Shown here piece by piece: positions 27,495-36,974 of a stretch of DNA of 64,000 bases (position 1 is its first letter; the number at the start of each line of letters is the position of its first letter). Source of the DNA: an uncultured Aquimarina sp. (GTDB lineage: Bacteria; Bacteroidota; Bacteroidia; Flavobacteriales; Flavobacteriaceae); the NCBI GenBank assembly GCA_947498785.1, contig CANMLS010000010.1, forward strand, positions 1 through 64,000, in the 5' to 3' direction. The notes beneath the pieces were generated by a model that saw nothing but the letters and a program-made list of their open reading frames with translations, was not told where the DNA came from and made no database searches. The position numbers and the translations under genes were made by a program.

Positions 27495-30400
27495 ATGGAA
27501 GTCAATAAGAAAAAGGTAGATAAAGAATTTGGGTTAGCCTCTTGGGCAATAAATAACCCTACTACTATATATGTAATGATCGGTATCTTTCTGGTCTTAG
27601 GACTTTCGGCATATTTCTCTATGCCAAGAGAGAATTTTCCTGAGATTAATGAAACCAAGATATACATCAGTGTTCCCTATCCAGGAAACACTGCAGAAGA
27701 CATTGAACGTTTAATCATCGACCCTCTCGAAGACAAACTAAAAAATATAAGTAATGTTGTAGAAATTCTTTCTACTTCTCAAGAAGATTATGGTATCATA
27801 ACTGTAGAATTCGAAGAAGAACTTACAGTTGCAGAAGCCAAACAAAAGGTTAAAGATGAAGTAGATTCTGAAAAAGCAAATGAAGATTGGCCTACTTTTA
27901 ATGGCGCCAAGGTAGAGCCTAATGTTTTTGATTTGAGTATCTCTGAAGAAACTCCGATTATGAATATCAACATTGCTGGTGATTACCCTGTAGAGAAATT
28001 AAAAGAATATGCAGAATATCTAGAGGACGAAATTGAAGATCTTAAAGAGATAAAAAAGGCAGAAATTCGAGGAGCACAGGAAAAAGAAGTAGAAGTAGCT
28101 GTGGACATCTATAAAATGATGGCTGCAAAAGTGAGTTTTGATGACGTTATTAACACCATTCGCAATGGTAATATGACCGTTTCTGCTGGTAATATGATTA
28201 GTAGTGGACAACGTCGTACCATACGAATCCTTGGAGAAATAGATCAACCAAAACAATTAGATGGTTTTGTTGTAAAGTCTCAGGATGGGGCCGTTTACCT
28301 TAGAGATATTGCTACAGTAAACTTTAAAGAAGAAGATAAAACTACGTATGCCCGAGAATTCGGACATAGTGTAGTGATGTTGGACGTTATGAAACGTTCT
28401 GGAAAAAACATGATTGAAGCTGTAGAAAAGATCAAAGCTATCCTTGCTGATGCTGAAGAAAATATATTTCCTCAGGATCTTGATATTACTGTAGCTAATG
28501 ATCAATCAGAAAAAACAAATAATCAGGTAAGTGATCTTGTAAACAATATCATTTTTGGTATTATCCTAGTGGTTGGGGTTTTGATGTTCTTTTTAGGCTT
28601 TAGAAATGCACTCTTTGTTGGGTTTGCCATCCCGATGTCGATGTTTATGTCCTTTATGATCTTATCTCTTTTAGGGTATACTATGAACACCATGATTCTA
28701 TTTGCTTTGATTATGGGATTAGGAATGTTAGTAGATAATGGTATCGTAGTTGTTGAGAACGTATATCGATTAATGGAGGAAGAAGGCATGTCTCGTATCG
28801 AAGCTGCAAAAAAGGGAATTGGTGAAATTGCATTTCCTATTATCATTTCTACCGCTACTACGGTAGCTGCATTTATCCCTCTGGGGATGTGGCCAGGAGT
28901 GATGGGACAATTCATGATCTATTTCCCAATTACACTTTCTGTAGTATTAGGATCATCCTTATTTGTTGCAATTTTCATTAACTCGATGTTGGTTTCTCAA
29001 TTTATGGAAACCGGCGAAAAAAAGCTTACTCTTAAACAACTTATCCGTTTAAGTATCATTCTAGGAGGACTAGGTATTTTCATTTTACTGGTTGGTGGAC
29101 CCGTACGTGGTTTAGGAAGCTTAATGATTTTTACTGCCATTATGTTTTGGATATATCGATATGTATTAAAAGGTGCAGCTAATTTCTTTCAACAAAAGAT
29201 ATTAGCATGGCTGGAAAGTAGATATCAACGTTTTTTAACTTTTGCTTTAAAAGGCTGGAGAGCATACACATTCACTATTGGTACTTTTCTATTACTATTT
29301 GTAGTATTTGCAATGTTTGGGGCCTCTGTAGGTAGTCAACGAACCAAATTTGAATTCTTTCCAGATAACAAACCTAATCAAATCGTAGTTTATGTCGAAT
29401 ATCCCCAAGGAACTGACATAGATAAAACAAATGCAATTACTAAGGAAATTGAACAACGAGTATATGCAGTAGTAAATGATTCAGAATATATTGATAAAGG
29501 GGACGACTTTAATTTTCTTGTAGAATCTGCAGTTTCTCAAGTTGGTGAAGGCGCAGGAAATCCACAAACTGATGGGGGTAGTAATGCAGAAATGCCACAT
29601 CGCTCTAAAATTACCGCTACGATGCGTGAGTATAAATATCGAAAAGGTAAAGATTCTGAGCTATTACGTCAAAAAGTACAAGAAACCCTTAAAGGAATTT
29701 ATCCCGGTATAGCGATTTCTGTAGAAAAAGATCCAGTTGGTCCACCCGCAGGATACCCTATAAATATAGAAATCGAAGGTCCTGATTATAATGAGTTGAT
29801 TAATATTGCAGAGCAAATGCGAAACTTTATCAATGAAAAGAATATACCTGGTATTGAAGAATTAAAAATTGATGTAAATAAAGGAAAACCTGCCATGCAA
29901 GTGGTTGTTGATCGCGAAAAATCAGGAGAATTAGGTGTTGCAGCAGGACAGGTTGGAAATCAGTTACGTCGTTCGATTTTTGGTGAAAAAGCTGGGGTGT
30001 ACAAAAAAGATGGAGAAGATTATGATATTTATGTTCGTTTTAACAAAGAAAATAGATATAATACCAGTGCACTTTTTAACCAAAATATCACCTTTAGAGA
30101 TCAGGCTACAGGAAAATTAAAAGAGATTCCAGTTTCGGCAGTAGCTTCACAAAAAAACACTTCTTCTTTTAGTGCTATAAAACATAGAGATACCAAAAGA
30201 GTAGTGACTGTTTACTCTGGTTTAGAACCAGGTTTTGTAGACGCAGCAGTCATTGTTTCACAAATTCAGACCGAAATGGCTAGTTTCTCTGAGCTTCCAA
30301 GAGGTGTGGACATTGATTATACTGGTCAAATTGAAGAGCAAGATAAACAAATGAAATTCTTAATGGGGGCATTTTTCTCTGGACTAGGATTAATTATGCT

Positions 30401-30995
30401 AATTTTAATTTTTCAGTTTAACTCTGTTTCTAAGCCTACGATTATTATGATTGCTATCTTCCTGAGTTTTATAGGTGTATTTGGTGGTATTTTGATTACT
30501 GGTGCTTCTTTTGTGATCATGATGACCATGATGGGAATTATATCTCTCGCGGGGATTGTTGTAAATAACGGGGTAGTACTACTCGATTACACACAACTCC
30601 TGATCGATCGTAAGAAAGTAGAACTTAATGTACCTGAGAAAGATTTGCTACCAAATGAAGAAGTAATGAAAATTATTATTAGAGGAGGACGAGCTCGTTT
30701 AAGACCTGTACTACTAACAGCAATTACTACCGTTTTAGGATTAATTCCGTTAGCAATTGGGTTTAACTTAGACTTCTTCTCGTTTTTCAGTACTGGAGAT
30801 CCTAAGATATATTTAGGTGGTGATAATGTAATCTTCTGGGGACCATTAGCATGGACCGTAATCTACGGATTGATTATAGCTACCTTCCTAACCTTAATCA
30901 TTGTACCATGTTTATTCTTTATAGTAAACAGAGTCAAAGTAAGGTTTAGTAAAAAGAACGTTGTAGAAGTACCTGTAACTTCTGCAACTGTTTAG
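27495..30995 (+). CDS. RND multidrug efflux permease
   Basis: Inner-membrane RND pump (AcrB-like superfamily), 1166 aa. It has the usual twofold repeat: TM1 near residues 20-40, a large periplasmic loop, TM2-6 (about 350-560), a second loop and TM8-12 at the C-terminus. The proton-relay stretch in TM4 reads GMLVDNGIVVVENV: the first Asp is kept and the second position is Asn rather than Asp. Extra length lies partly in the C-terminal half (LGGDNVIFWGP between TM11 and TM12). Together with the upstream genes it makes a full drug-efflux operon. Confidence 0.95.
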   Translation: MEVNKKKVDKEFGLASWAINNPTTIYVMIGIFLVLGLSAYFSMPRENFPEINETKIYISVPYPGNTAEDIERLIIDPLEDKLKNISNVVEILSTSQEDYGIITVEFEEELTVAEAKQKVKDEVDSEKANEDWPTFNGAKVEPNVFDLSISEETPIMNINIAGDYPVEKLKEYAEYLEDEIEDLKEIKKAEIRGAQEKEVEVAVDIYKMMAAKVSFDDVINTIRNGNMTVSAGNMISSGQRRTIRILGEIDQPKQLDGFVVKSQDGAVYLRDIATVNFKEEDKTTYAREFGHSVVMLDVMKRSGKNMIEAVEKIKAILADAEENIFPQDLDITVANDQSEKTNNQVSDLVNNIIFGIILVVGVLMFFLGFRNALFVGFAIPMSMFMSFMILSLLGYTMNTMILFALIMGLGMLVDNGIVVVENVYRLMEEEGMSRIEAAKKGIGEIAFPIIISTATTVAAFIPLGMWPGVMGQFMIYFPITLSVVLGSSLFVAIFINSMLVSQFMETGEKKLTLKQLIRLSIILGGLGIFILLVGGPVRGLGSLMIFTAIMFWIYRYVLKGAANFFQQKILAWLESRYQRFLTFALKGWRAYTFTIGTFLLLFVVFAMFGASVGSQRTKFEFFPDNKPNQIVVYVEYPQGTDIDKTNAITKEIEQRVYAVVNDSEYIDKGDDFNFLVESAVSQVGEGAGNPQTDGGSNAEMPHRSKITATMREYKYRKGKDSELLRQKVQETLKGIYPGIAISVEKDPVGPPAGYPINIEIEGPDYNELINIAEQMRNFINEKNIPGIEELKIDVNKGKPAMQVVVDREKSGELGVAAGQVGNQLRRSIFGEKAGVYKKDGEDYDIYVRFNKENRYNTSALFNQNITFRDQATGKLKEIPVSAVASQKNTSSFSAIKHRDTKRVVTVYSGLEPGFVDAAVIVSQIQTEMASFSELPRGVDIDYTGQIEEQDKQMKFLMGAFFSGLGLIMLILIFQFNSVSKPTIIMIAIFLSFIGVFGGILITGASFVIMMTMMGIISLAGIVVNNGVVLLDYTQLLIDRKKVELNVPEKDLLPNEEVMKIIIRGGRARLRPVLLTAITTVLGLIPLAIGFNLDFFSFFSTGDPKIYLGGDNVIFWGPLAWTVIYGLIIATFLTLIIVPCLFFIVNRVKVRFSKKNVVEVPVTSATV

Positions 30996-31015
30996 TGTTA
31001 TGTCAAATTGATAAG

Positions 31016-31046
31016 AAAAACGTCATACAATATGTATGGCGTTTTT
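31016..31046 (+). terminator. Terminator of the efflux operon
   Basis: 14-bp stem with one G.T pair (AAAAACGTCATACA at 31016-31029; right arm 31033-31046) and a 3-nt loop, ending in T5. It lies 20 bp after the RND gene stop. Confidence 0.75.
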
Positions 31047-31176
31047 GTTTTCGATAACCGCCAAATTGAATGATTTTTCTTCATGAAACAAAGAAAAATC
31101 TCTGACTGATGTAAATTTTACTATACAGAACTCTGCTCTATGTTTTATACTTCACATCCATTGTTGATGCCTATAT

Positions 31177-31827
31177 TTATTTCCTTTTTTTGTAATTATC
31201 AGTTTCACATCCACATACACAGTTAGGTTCTGTAAAGGTGATCTCTTTACCATTATCCGAAATCAGAATCTGCCTTATTTCATTTTTGTCTTTAAACTTT
31301 ATAAGCTTGATTAGATGTCCTCCTAACCAATCAGGCTGAGTAGAAATGTCGATTTCTGTTCTGCGTTGTAAAGATTCATTTTGATAAAATTCTGCTATAG
31401 CTCCCTTGATAATTTTTAGTTTTCGTTTGCATTCGCATTTAAATGGTGAGTCTATTTCTCCCCAATTGGTATAAGTTTCTTTCCAAATCCATGTTCCTGA
31501 TATTTCATTAAGAAAGTTTTCGTTATTTTCCTTAGCTATCAGAAATGTCAATTGCTTTTTGGCTTGATTAGCCCAAAATGAATTGCTATCTGATGTAATA
31601 AGTGTTTTATAAATTTCTATGGCACCTTGCTCGTTATCTTCCTTTTCAAAGGCTTTTTGAAAAAGCGATGAAGAAAGATTCGTCATAGAATCAAGCTTAA
31701 ACTTAAGAGAATCGACTTTATAAGCTAATCTTTTATTCTCATTCATTAACTTTTGTTCTTCTGCATGATTACATGAGGAAAACAAAATAACTATTGCCAA
31801 TATTTTTATTACCTTAATCATTTTCAA
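31177..31827 (-). CDS. Predicted lipoprotein with coiled-coil N-terminus
   Basis: 216 aa with lipobox FSSCNHAEE (Cys near residue 19), a short coiled coil (LMNENKRLAYKVDSLKFKLDSM), a TPR-like piece and a C-terminal Cys cluster (FKCECKRK and EPNCVCGCET) that could bind metal or form disulfides. No named family recognised. It lies 18 bp downstream of another exported protein on the same strand, so the two probably form an operon. Confidence 0.65.
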   Translation of the reverse strand: MKMIKVIKILAIVILFSSCNHAEEQKLMNENKRLAYKVDSLKFKLDSMTNLSSSLFQKAFEKEDNEQGAIEIYKTLITSDSNSFWANQAKKQLTFLIAKENNENFLNEISGTWIWKETYTNWGEIDSPFKCECKRKLKIIKGAIAEFYQNESLQRRTEIDISTQPDWLGGHLIKLIKFKDKNEIRQILISDNGKEITFTEPNCVCGCETDNYKKRK

Positions 31828-31845
31828 ATTGATGTATTTAGTTTT

Positions 31846-32982
31846 TTATTCTGTTTCCCAATCATCAACTTCAAACCAAGCCGACTTCCCCTTTTTTAAA
31901 TATTTTACAATTCTCTTTTTTGGCCGAGACCATTTTTCTGTTTTTTTATTATAAACCATAATATTATCATTATTGTAAATTACAATACCTTTTCTATCAC
32001 AGCTTTCAATAACTTTTACAAATATTTTTAAATTTTCAGTGTCTTTCTCAACTAGAATTCCTTTTGCCAAACAAGTACCATTCCTCCATTTATCCTTCTG
32101 ACTTTGACTTGTGTATTTATAATTATAATTGAATTCTAAAACATTACCCTTTTTCAATTCTGCCAAAGCCTCTTTCTTTTCTTCCAATTCTTTTGTCTCC
32201 CGTTTTAAATTGTTTTTTTTAGATTTTTCCTCCCATTCTACATATTTCTTTATTTGTTCTTCAAATCGAATATCTTCTTTTTTTAAGTACCGATAATAAC
32301 TTTCCAAAATTACGACTGACATTGATTCTGGGTGATTAATTTTATGATTTCTAAAAAAATTCGAAAGACGGGAACCTCCCCAAAGCTGCCAGTTATTTCG
32401 CATCCACAGCCCTATTCCAAACCTGTAGTTACCACCATAAACATAGTCTTTTTCAGTGAGTTTAGTGATTTTAACTTTTGTGCTATCCGAATATTTTTTG
32501 TCAATTGATTTTATAGCATCTTTCAGGTCTTTAGGTATATAACATCCTCTTAAACTATCTGTAGTGAACCTAATTTTATCTTCTTCATCCCATTTTTGTT
32601 CCCGTTTTTTAAAAGGCTCAATTATTATTTTTTCATCAAATTCTCCTTTGTTTAGAAATTCTTTGAAAGCAATCAGTATAATTTCTTCTTGATGTAGAGG
32701 TAAAGAAATACCTTTATTATCAAAATATTTTATAATTGGTGAACCATAATTGTCTCTATTGACCCAATTAGAAATTGTTTTATATTTCCCTCCCCAAGGA
32801 TGACTTATTTTTTTAATGGTATCATTGTCACTTCTTTTTATCAGACTTTTAATACTATCAGATGCGTGAGCGTTTAAATAAATAATTGCTTTTTTTAGAT
32901 TTTTTGGTGATTTGGTTTCTTGTCCAAAAATTAGAACAGAATAGAAAAGTAGTATTAATGTAATCGAGAATCTCATCGTCAA
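31846..32982 (-). CDS. Exported protein with two DUF6794-like units
   Basis: 378 aa with a signal peptide ending at IFGQE. It holds two related units of about 90 aa: first KNLKKAIIYLNAHASDSIKS ... HPWGGKYKTISNWVNRDNYGSP, second PKDLKDAIKSIDKKYSDST ... RFGIGLWMRNNWQLWGGSRL. The second matches the pattern I remember for DUF6794 (GLGMWIRNNWxLW); the first looks like a diverged copy. A charged helix (about 255-290) and a C-terminal beta region follow. Function unknown; these proteins often occur as families in Bacteroidota. Confidence 0.6.
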   Translation of the reverse strand: MTMRFSITLILLFYSVLIFGQETKSPKNLKKAIIYLNAHASDSIKSLIKRSDNDTIKKISHPWGGKYKTISNWVNRDNYGSPIIKYFDNKGISLPLHQEEIILIAFKEFLNKGEFDEKIIIEPFKKREQKWDEEDKIRFTTDSLRGCYIPKDLKDAIKSIDKKYSDSTKVKITKLTEKDYVYGGNYRFGIGLWMRNNWQLWGGSRLSNFFRNHKINHPESMSVVILESYYRYLKKEDIRFEEQIKKYVEWEEKSKKNNLKRETKELEEKKEALAELKKGNVLEFNYNYKYTSQSQKDKWRNGTCLAKGILVEKDTENLKIFVKVIESCDRKGIVIYNNDNIMVYNKKTEKWSRPKKRIVKYLKKGKSAWFEVDDWETE

Positions 32983-33174
32983 TTATTTAGTTTCTCTAAA
33001 ATAAATTGGTTTTTTCTATCATACAAGTTATAATTAGTCTACCAAGTTTTTGGTTGAGTAACATCATTATAAAATTACTAGAAAAGAAGTGGTTTAAACT
33101 TTTTTGATCCTGATTAAAAATAGCTTTTTTTGATTACTTGAAATATTTTTTTCAATTCTTGGTAGCTTAATAAT

Positions 33175-33285
33175 ATGAAAAAAAGACGAAAATTGAGCGT
33201 AAAAAGCATTTTTATCGTAAAATCAACAGCCTCGAAACAAACTTATGAGGTATGTTTGCGAAAATATATTTTGTTTTCGAAGTAA
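33175..33285 (+). pseudogene. Possible degenerate RiPP leader peptide ORF
   Basis: A 36-codon ORF (begins MKKRRKLSVKSIFIVK) in the 455-bp gap between two minus-strand genes. Its start resembles the Lys-rich leaders of Bacteroidota class I lanthipeptides. Shifting one frame at about 33216 continues as RKINSLETNL, then a TGA directly before GGT, as if a GG leader end had been lost. The evidence is weak: composition and pattern only. The rest of the gap shows nothing clear. Confidence 0.25.
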
Positions 33286-33438
33286 GCCTTGGGGGAATTA
33301 AACTCTCTATGAGGGATTAAAAACTCAACCTCCCTTAATATCGAGCACGTAGAAAGAAACTAGAGCAAAAAACAAATTCTTAATTAAGTAAGTGTTAATC
33401 GCCCTATTCTGTATATTCATCTTTGTTGTGGTTAGTTT

Positions 33439-34305
33439 TTATTTACTCTTCATTCTTTTTACCTCTAATTCAAAAAAATCTTTAAGTTGATTAATTCCGT
33501 ATTGGTTTGCAATATTGTCAAGTGCCATTGCTGTTAAAAAAAACTCAATCGGCCCATAAGTTTTTGAAGATGTAAATGTTCTTAACATCCAAATTGTAAA
33601 TCGTCTTGTCCAATCAGGAAGGTGGCTAATCTTTACTGGTTTTTGCCACGCATTTAATGCTAATTCTGCTAATTCATTTTGAGTTAGAATGTCAATACCT
33701 CCTACAGTTTCTTCCTTTACTCCTTCTTCCATTTTATCAATACAAATTTTTGCTAAGTCTATCCCATGTATTGGATTCAATTTATATTTACCGTCACCAA
33801 ACAAATATACCCTGCCTTTTTTAGCCATAATCAAAAAGTCCTTCATGTCAGAAAAGAAACCATTTGGACGAATAACACTATACTTAATTTTTGAGGTTTT
33901 TAGTTCATCAACAAATTTTTCTTTGGCTTCAAAAATCTTTAACTGCCTCATTTTGTCCCCATTTATGGCAGAAATATATTGGAATGCTTCAACTTTATCC
34001 TTTAAAGCTTCTTTTAACAGGTTCGAATTACCTTGATAATCAACATCCATATAAGTCATCCCGTCTTTTTGTCGAGTGATCCCAATAGATGAAAAAACTA
34101 AATCGATATTATTTGTTATTCCTTTTAATGAATCAGGTTCTGTTATCTGACCAATAAAAAAGTCATCAACAGAATCAAATTTGTCTTTTTGAGTTTCCTT
34201 ACGAATCAAAACTCTCACCCAGAAACCTCTTTTTTTGAGTTCCTTCACTAAGTATTGTCCTAAATATCCAGTGGCTCCCGCTACTAAAACCTTCTTTGTA
34301 TCCAT
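33439..34305 (-). CDS. Atypical SDR / NAD(P)-binding protein
   Basis: 288-aa NAD(P)-binding protein of the extended/atypical SDR group (NmrA or SDR5-like). The glycine motif GATGYLGQYL (residues 10-19) is followed by basic residues (VRVLIRK) that favour NADPH. The active site is not the classical YxxxK. It lies 52 bp downstream of a Crp/Fnr-type regulator, and a TTGAC-N4-GTCAA palindrome sits between the two genes, so it is probably that regulator's target. Confidence 0.88.
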   Translation of the reverse strand: MDTKKVLVAGATGYLGQYLVKELKKRGFWVRVLIRKETQKDKFDSVDDFFIGQITEPDSLKGITNNIDLVFSSIGITRQKDGMTYMDVDYQGNSNLLKEALKDKVEAFQYISAINGDKMRQLKIFEAKEKFVDELKTSKIKYSVIRPNGFFSDMKDFLIMAKKGRVYLFGDGKYKLNPIHGIDLAKICIDKMEEGVKEETVGGIDILTQNELAELALNAWQKPVKISHLPDWTRRFTIWMLRTFTSSKTYGPIEFFLTAMALDNIANQYGINQLKDFFELEVKRMKSK

Positions 34306-34345
34306 CTTTTTTTGTTACAAAGCTAGAGGTTTGTTATCCGAGTTC

Positions 34346-34363
34346 TCTTGACTATCGTCAAGA
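34346..34363 (-). promoter_or_regulatory. Fnr-like palindrome upstream of the SDR gene
   Basis: TCTTGAC-TATC-GTCAAGA, perfect 7-bp arms around 4 bp, 41-58 bp before the SDR start and overlapping the regulator's stop codon. The core TTGAC-N4-GTCAA is close to the FNR/DNR box TTGAT-N4-ATCAA. The adjacent regulator has an FNR-like recognition helix (PETLSR), so it is a plausible binder. Confidence 0.45.
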
Positions 34364-34939
34364 ATGTTTTTTATTAAACACCCGTGCTTTTATTCTACTT
34401 AAGGTTTCTGGTGAAACCCCTAAGAAAGAGGCAATATACTGTTGCGGAACACGCTGAAACAGCTCTCCTTGTGTATCTAGCAAGTCAATGTACCGTTGTT
34501 CTGCTGATTTTGTTACAAACGAGGCTATAACTTTTTGACAAGTAATTAGTTCATTCTCTGTTGCAATTCTAGCAATTACTTCAAACTTGGGAATTTCTTT
34601 TAAAAGAATATTAATTTTTGTTCTTGTAAAAACAAATATTTCTGTCTCTTCAACGGCTTGATAATTCTCGATAGCAGGAATGTTAAAAGTATAACTTTCA
34701 CCAGCACATACAAATTGTCCTTCGGTATAAAAGAAAGCTGTCTTATCATTACCTTCTACATTATAAAAAAGTCTAACACATCCTTTTGTTATAAAATAGA
34801 TTTCATCTGAGATTTTTCCCTCTTTAAATATTATCTCATTTTTATGATAAATTTTCTTTTCAACAGCATTTTGGAGCAATTGTATTTCTTTTTCATTAAA
34901 TGAAGTATATAGTTTTATATTTTCTATTAATCTATCCAT
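34358..34939 (-). CDS. Crp/Fnr-family transcriptional regulator
   Basis: 193 aa: an N-terminal cyclic-nucleotide-binding-like beta-barrel (about 10-115) and a C-terminal winged helix (about 145-190) with QQYIASFLGVSPETLSRIKAR. The recognition helix has Glu-x-x-Ser-Arg as in FNR, but there is no Cys cluster for an FeS centre and the cAMP-binding Arg/Glu motif is not preserved, so the signal is unknown. The gene is followed by an SDR gene and a fitting palindrome. Confidence 0.9.
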   Translation of the reverse strand: MDRLIENIKLYTSFNEKEIQLLQNAVEKKIYHKNEIIFKEGKISDEIYFITKGCVRLFYNVEGNDKTAFFYTEGQFVCAGESYTFNIPAIENYQAVEETEIFVFTRTKINILLKEIPKFEVIARIATENELITCQKVIASFVTKSAEQRYIDLLDTQGELFQRVPQQYIASFLGVSPETLSRIKARVFNKKHS

Positions 34940-34992
34940 GCTCTTAATTTAGTACTGTCCTCATCTTCTCACACAAAATGTTAGTGTCGTTG

Positions 34993-36171
34993 TTATTTTT
35001 TTACCGTTATTTTAACCTTATTCTCAGTGATATTCAAAAATTTATCAGTGGCCGTAAAAACTAATTCAAAATCACCTTCTTTGGTTGGCAATCCTGACAA
35101 CTTCATTTGCTTGCTATCAAATTCTAGCCAATCAAATTCATTTTCATTAACACTCAAAGTTAATTGTTCATCGTCTATATCTTTAAAGTAATCTTTTGGT
35201 AAAGTCATATCCAATTTCTCTCCAAATTGAACCACTATATCAGGAATAGGCTTATAAACAAATGGTTTAAATAATTTTGAAGTTTTTACCCAATATATAT
35301 CTGATTCGATTAACCCCTTCTCTCCAAATTGTAGACGAGTAAAGAACAAAAAATTATTATCAATACTTACAAATGGTCTTCTATCCCAATCTTTTGAATT
35401 TATTGTTGAATCGAGCATCTGTGGCTCTAACCATATATTATTGTAGTCGCGGTAACTTATATATAAATCCATCCAAGTTTTATTATCAGTATATCGGCAA
35501 AAAATTATGTAATCCTCATTTGGGGAGATAAATATACTCTCTTCATCATTAGGAGAACTACATTCAGAAATTACTTTCACATTTTGATACTGATTATTGA
35601 TAGATTTTGAATAAAACAAATCGGCCGTATAACAATTTTCTTTTCCTATACAATTTCTATTAGATGAAAAATAAATTGTTTCATCATATGTCATACATGC
35701 GTTAGCTTCTCTACTTAATGAACTCAATGGAGGGTTCATTTTTTTAGGAATATCCCACTTGTCATTCACTTTTTTAATCATCCAAATATCAGTATTTCCG
35801 TCGTTTGCACCAGAGTTCTCTTTGGCATAAAGCAGGGACTTACCATTTGGTGAAAAATAAGGAAGAAAAACAGATTCATTCTTTAATGGCTCAAAAACCA
35901 TAACTTCAGTCCAATCATTATCAATCTTCTTTGAATGATATATTTCCCCACTAAAATCTGTACTATTCAGGGTTCCAAATGCAAATTCCCGTGTATCTGG
36001 AGTAAATGAAATGCCTTGTTCAAATCTACCTTTGATAGAAACTATGTCTGGAGCAAAAATTACAGGAATAGAATCTGGGTAGGTTTGACCAAAATAATCA
36101 GCTAAATCTGGCTTTTGTTTACAACTAAATATTCCCAAAATTAAAAGAAGTGGAATAACTATTTTATTCAT
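34993..36171 (-). CDS. PD40 beta-propeller lipoprotein with Ig-like C-terminus
   Basis: Lipoprotein (LILGIFSCKQKPD, Cys near residue 17) of about 392 aa. Residues 40-300 hold repeated WD40-like PD40/TolB blades (FSPNGKSLLYA, FISPNEDYIIF, YFSSNRNC). The C-terminal 85 residues form a cadherin-like or putative Ig domain (PIPDIVVQFGEKLDMTLP, KLSGLPTKEGDFELVFTATD). It probably binds protein or sugar at the cell envelope; no catalytic motif was seen. The start at 36171 gives a clean lipoprotein signal; the frame is open to 36192. The upstream DUF1330-like gene ends 49 bp before it. Confidence 0.75.
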   Translation of the reverse strand: MNKIVIPLLLILGIFSCKQKPDLADYFGQTYPDSIPVIFAPDIVSIKGRFEQGISFTPDTREFAFGTLNSTDFSGEIYHSKKIDNDWTEVMVFEPLKNESVFLPYFSPNGKSLLYAKENSGANDGNTDIWMIKKVNDKWDIPKKMNPPLSSLSREANACMTYDETIYFSSNRNCIGKENCYTADLFYSKSINNQYQNVKVISECSSPNDEESIFISPNEDYIIFCRYTDNKTWMDLYISYRDYNNIWLEPQMLDSTINSKDWDRRPFVSIDNNFLFFTRLQFGEKGLIESDIYWVKTSKLFKPFVYKPIPDIVVQFGEKLDMTLPKDYFKDIDDEQLTLSVNENEFDWLEFDSKQMKLSGLPTKEGDFELVFTATDKFLNITENKVKITVKK

Positions 36172-36220
36172 AGTATTTCTATTTTGAATCATTTATTTTA
36201 CGATGTTTTTGTCAGCTTTT

Positions 36221-36526
36221 TTAATTTAGTTTTATTCCTTGTATCATAATCGAGGATTTGATTGATTCTTCTTTTAAATGAAGGAATTTTTTTCGTTCTT
36301 CATCTTTTTTGAAATTATCAAAATCTTCCTGAGTATCGAATTCAACCAAATGAATTTCATAAGGAACTTCAATATTATTTTCGATTACAGAATTTTCTTT
36401 TGGTCTAATTCGTAGGGTAAGTCGTCCATTGTATTTTAAAATTGAAGGAATTGCTATTTCTTCAAATTGATGAAAAACTTCTTCTTTTCCTTCAATTACG
36501 TATACTAATTGCGTTATGTATATCAT
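36221..36526 (-). CDS. DUF1330-like dimeric alpha/beta-barrel protein
   Basis: 101-aa soluble protein with the ferredoxin-like pattern of the DUF1330/ABM group (IYITQLVYVIEGKEEVFHQFE, ILKYNGRLTLRIRP, IHLVEFDTQEDFDNFKKDEE). Such proteins are small oxygenase- or isomerase-like folds of mostly unknown activity. It lies just upstream of the PD40 lipoprotein gene on the same strand. Confidence 0.65.
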   Translation of the reverse strand: MIYITQLVYVIEGKEEVFHQFEEIAIPSILKYNGRLTLRIRPKENSVIENNIEVPYEIHLVEFDTQEDFDNFKKDEERKKFLHLKEESIKSSIMIQGIKLN

Positions 36527-36832
36527 TAAAAATCGATCGTTTTATTTCTGTATTGTTTTGTATGATTGCTCATAGAGATATTGGACCTGATAGATAAAAA
36601 AGTCCTATTTTTTCTTTAAAATCATCATGCATTAAATAAGAGGAGCCAAAGTCAGTTGGCATTTGCGCTAATTTCGTTTTCAAATGTTTCTAGCCTTTCC
36701 TCTGATGCTCTTTTTGCTGTCTAAAATAGCAATTTGTTTTTGATTTTTTCACTTTCCGATTTCTATATTATTACATTGATTTTTTTTGACTCTAAATCTC
36801 TCTATTCGAATACTTCATCACTAGAAAAGGTA

Positions 36833-36874
36833 TATCTAGAACAGGATTTTGAATTCAAAAAACTATTCTAGATA
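36833..36874. repeat. Short inverted repeat in a gene-free gap
   Basis: TATCTAGAA at 36833-36841 and its complement TTCTAGATA at 36866-36874, separated by 24 bp. It lies about 100 bp upstream of the lanthipeptide-like ORF. It may be an operator or a weak hairpin. Nothing else was recognised between 36527 and 36974. Confidence 0.3.
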
Positions 36875-36974
36875 CAATTTTTCTTCGTTCCCCTATGAAA
36901 AATTACTTCTTTGCCATTTTTTTTTAATTGTAGAGCTGCCAAAATGCACTGCGGGTTAATTATTCTATTTTTTT

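Noticed and set aside
33286..33438. Possible transposase remnant
   Set aside because: Some coding-like pieces, but no terminal repeats, DDE motif or target duplication could be found.
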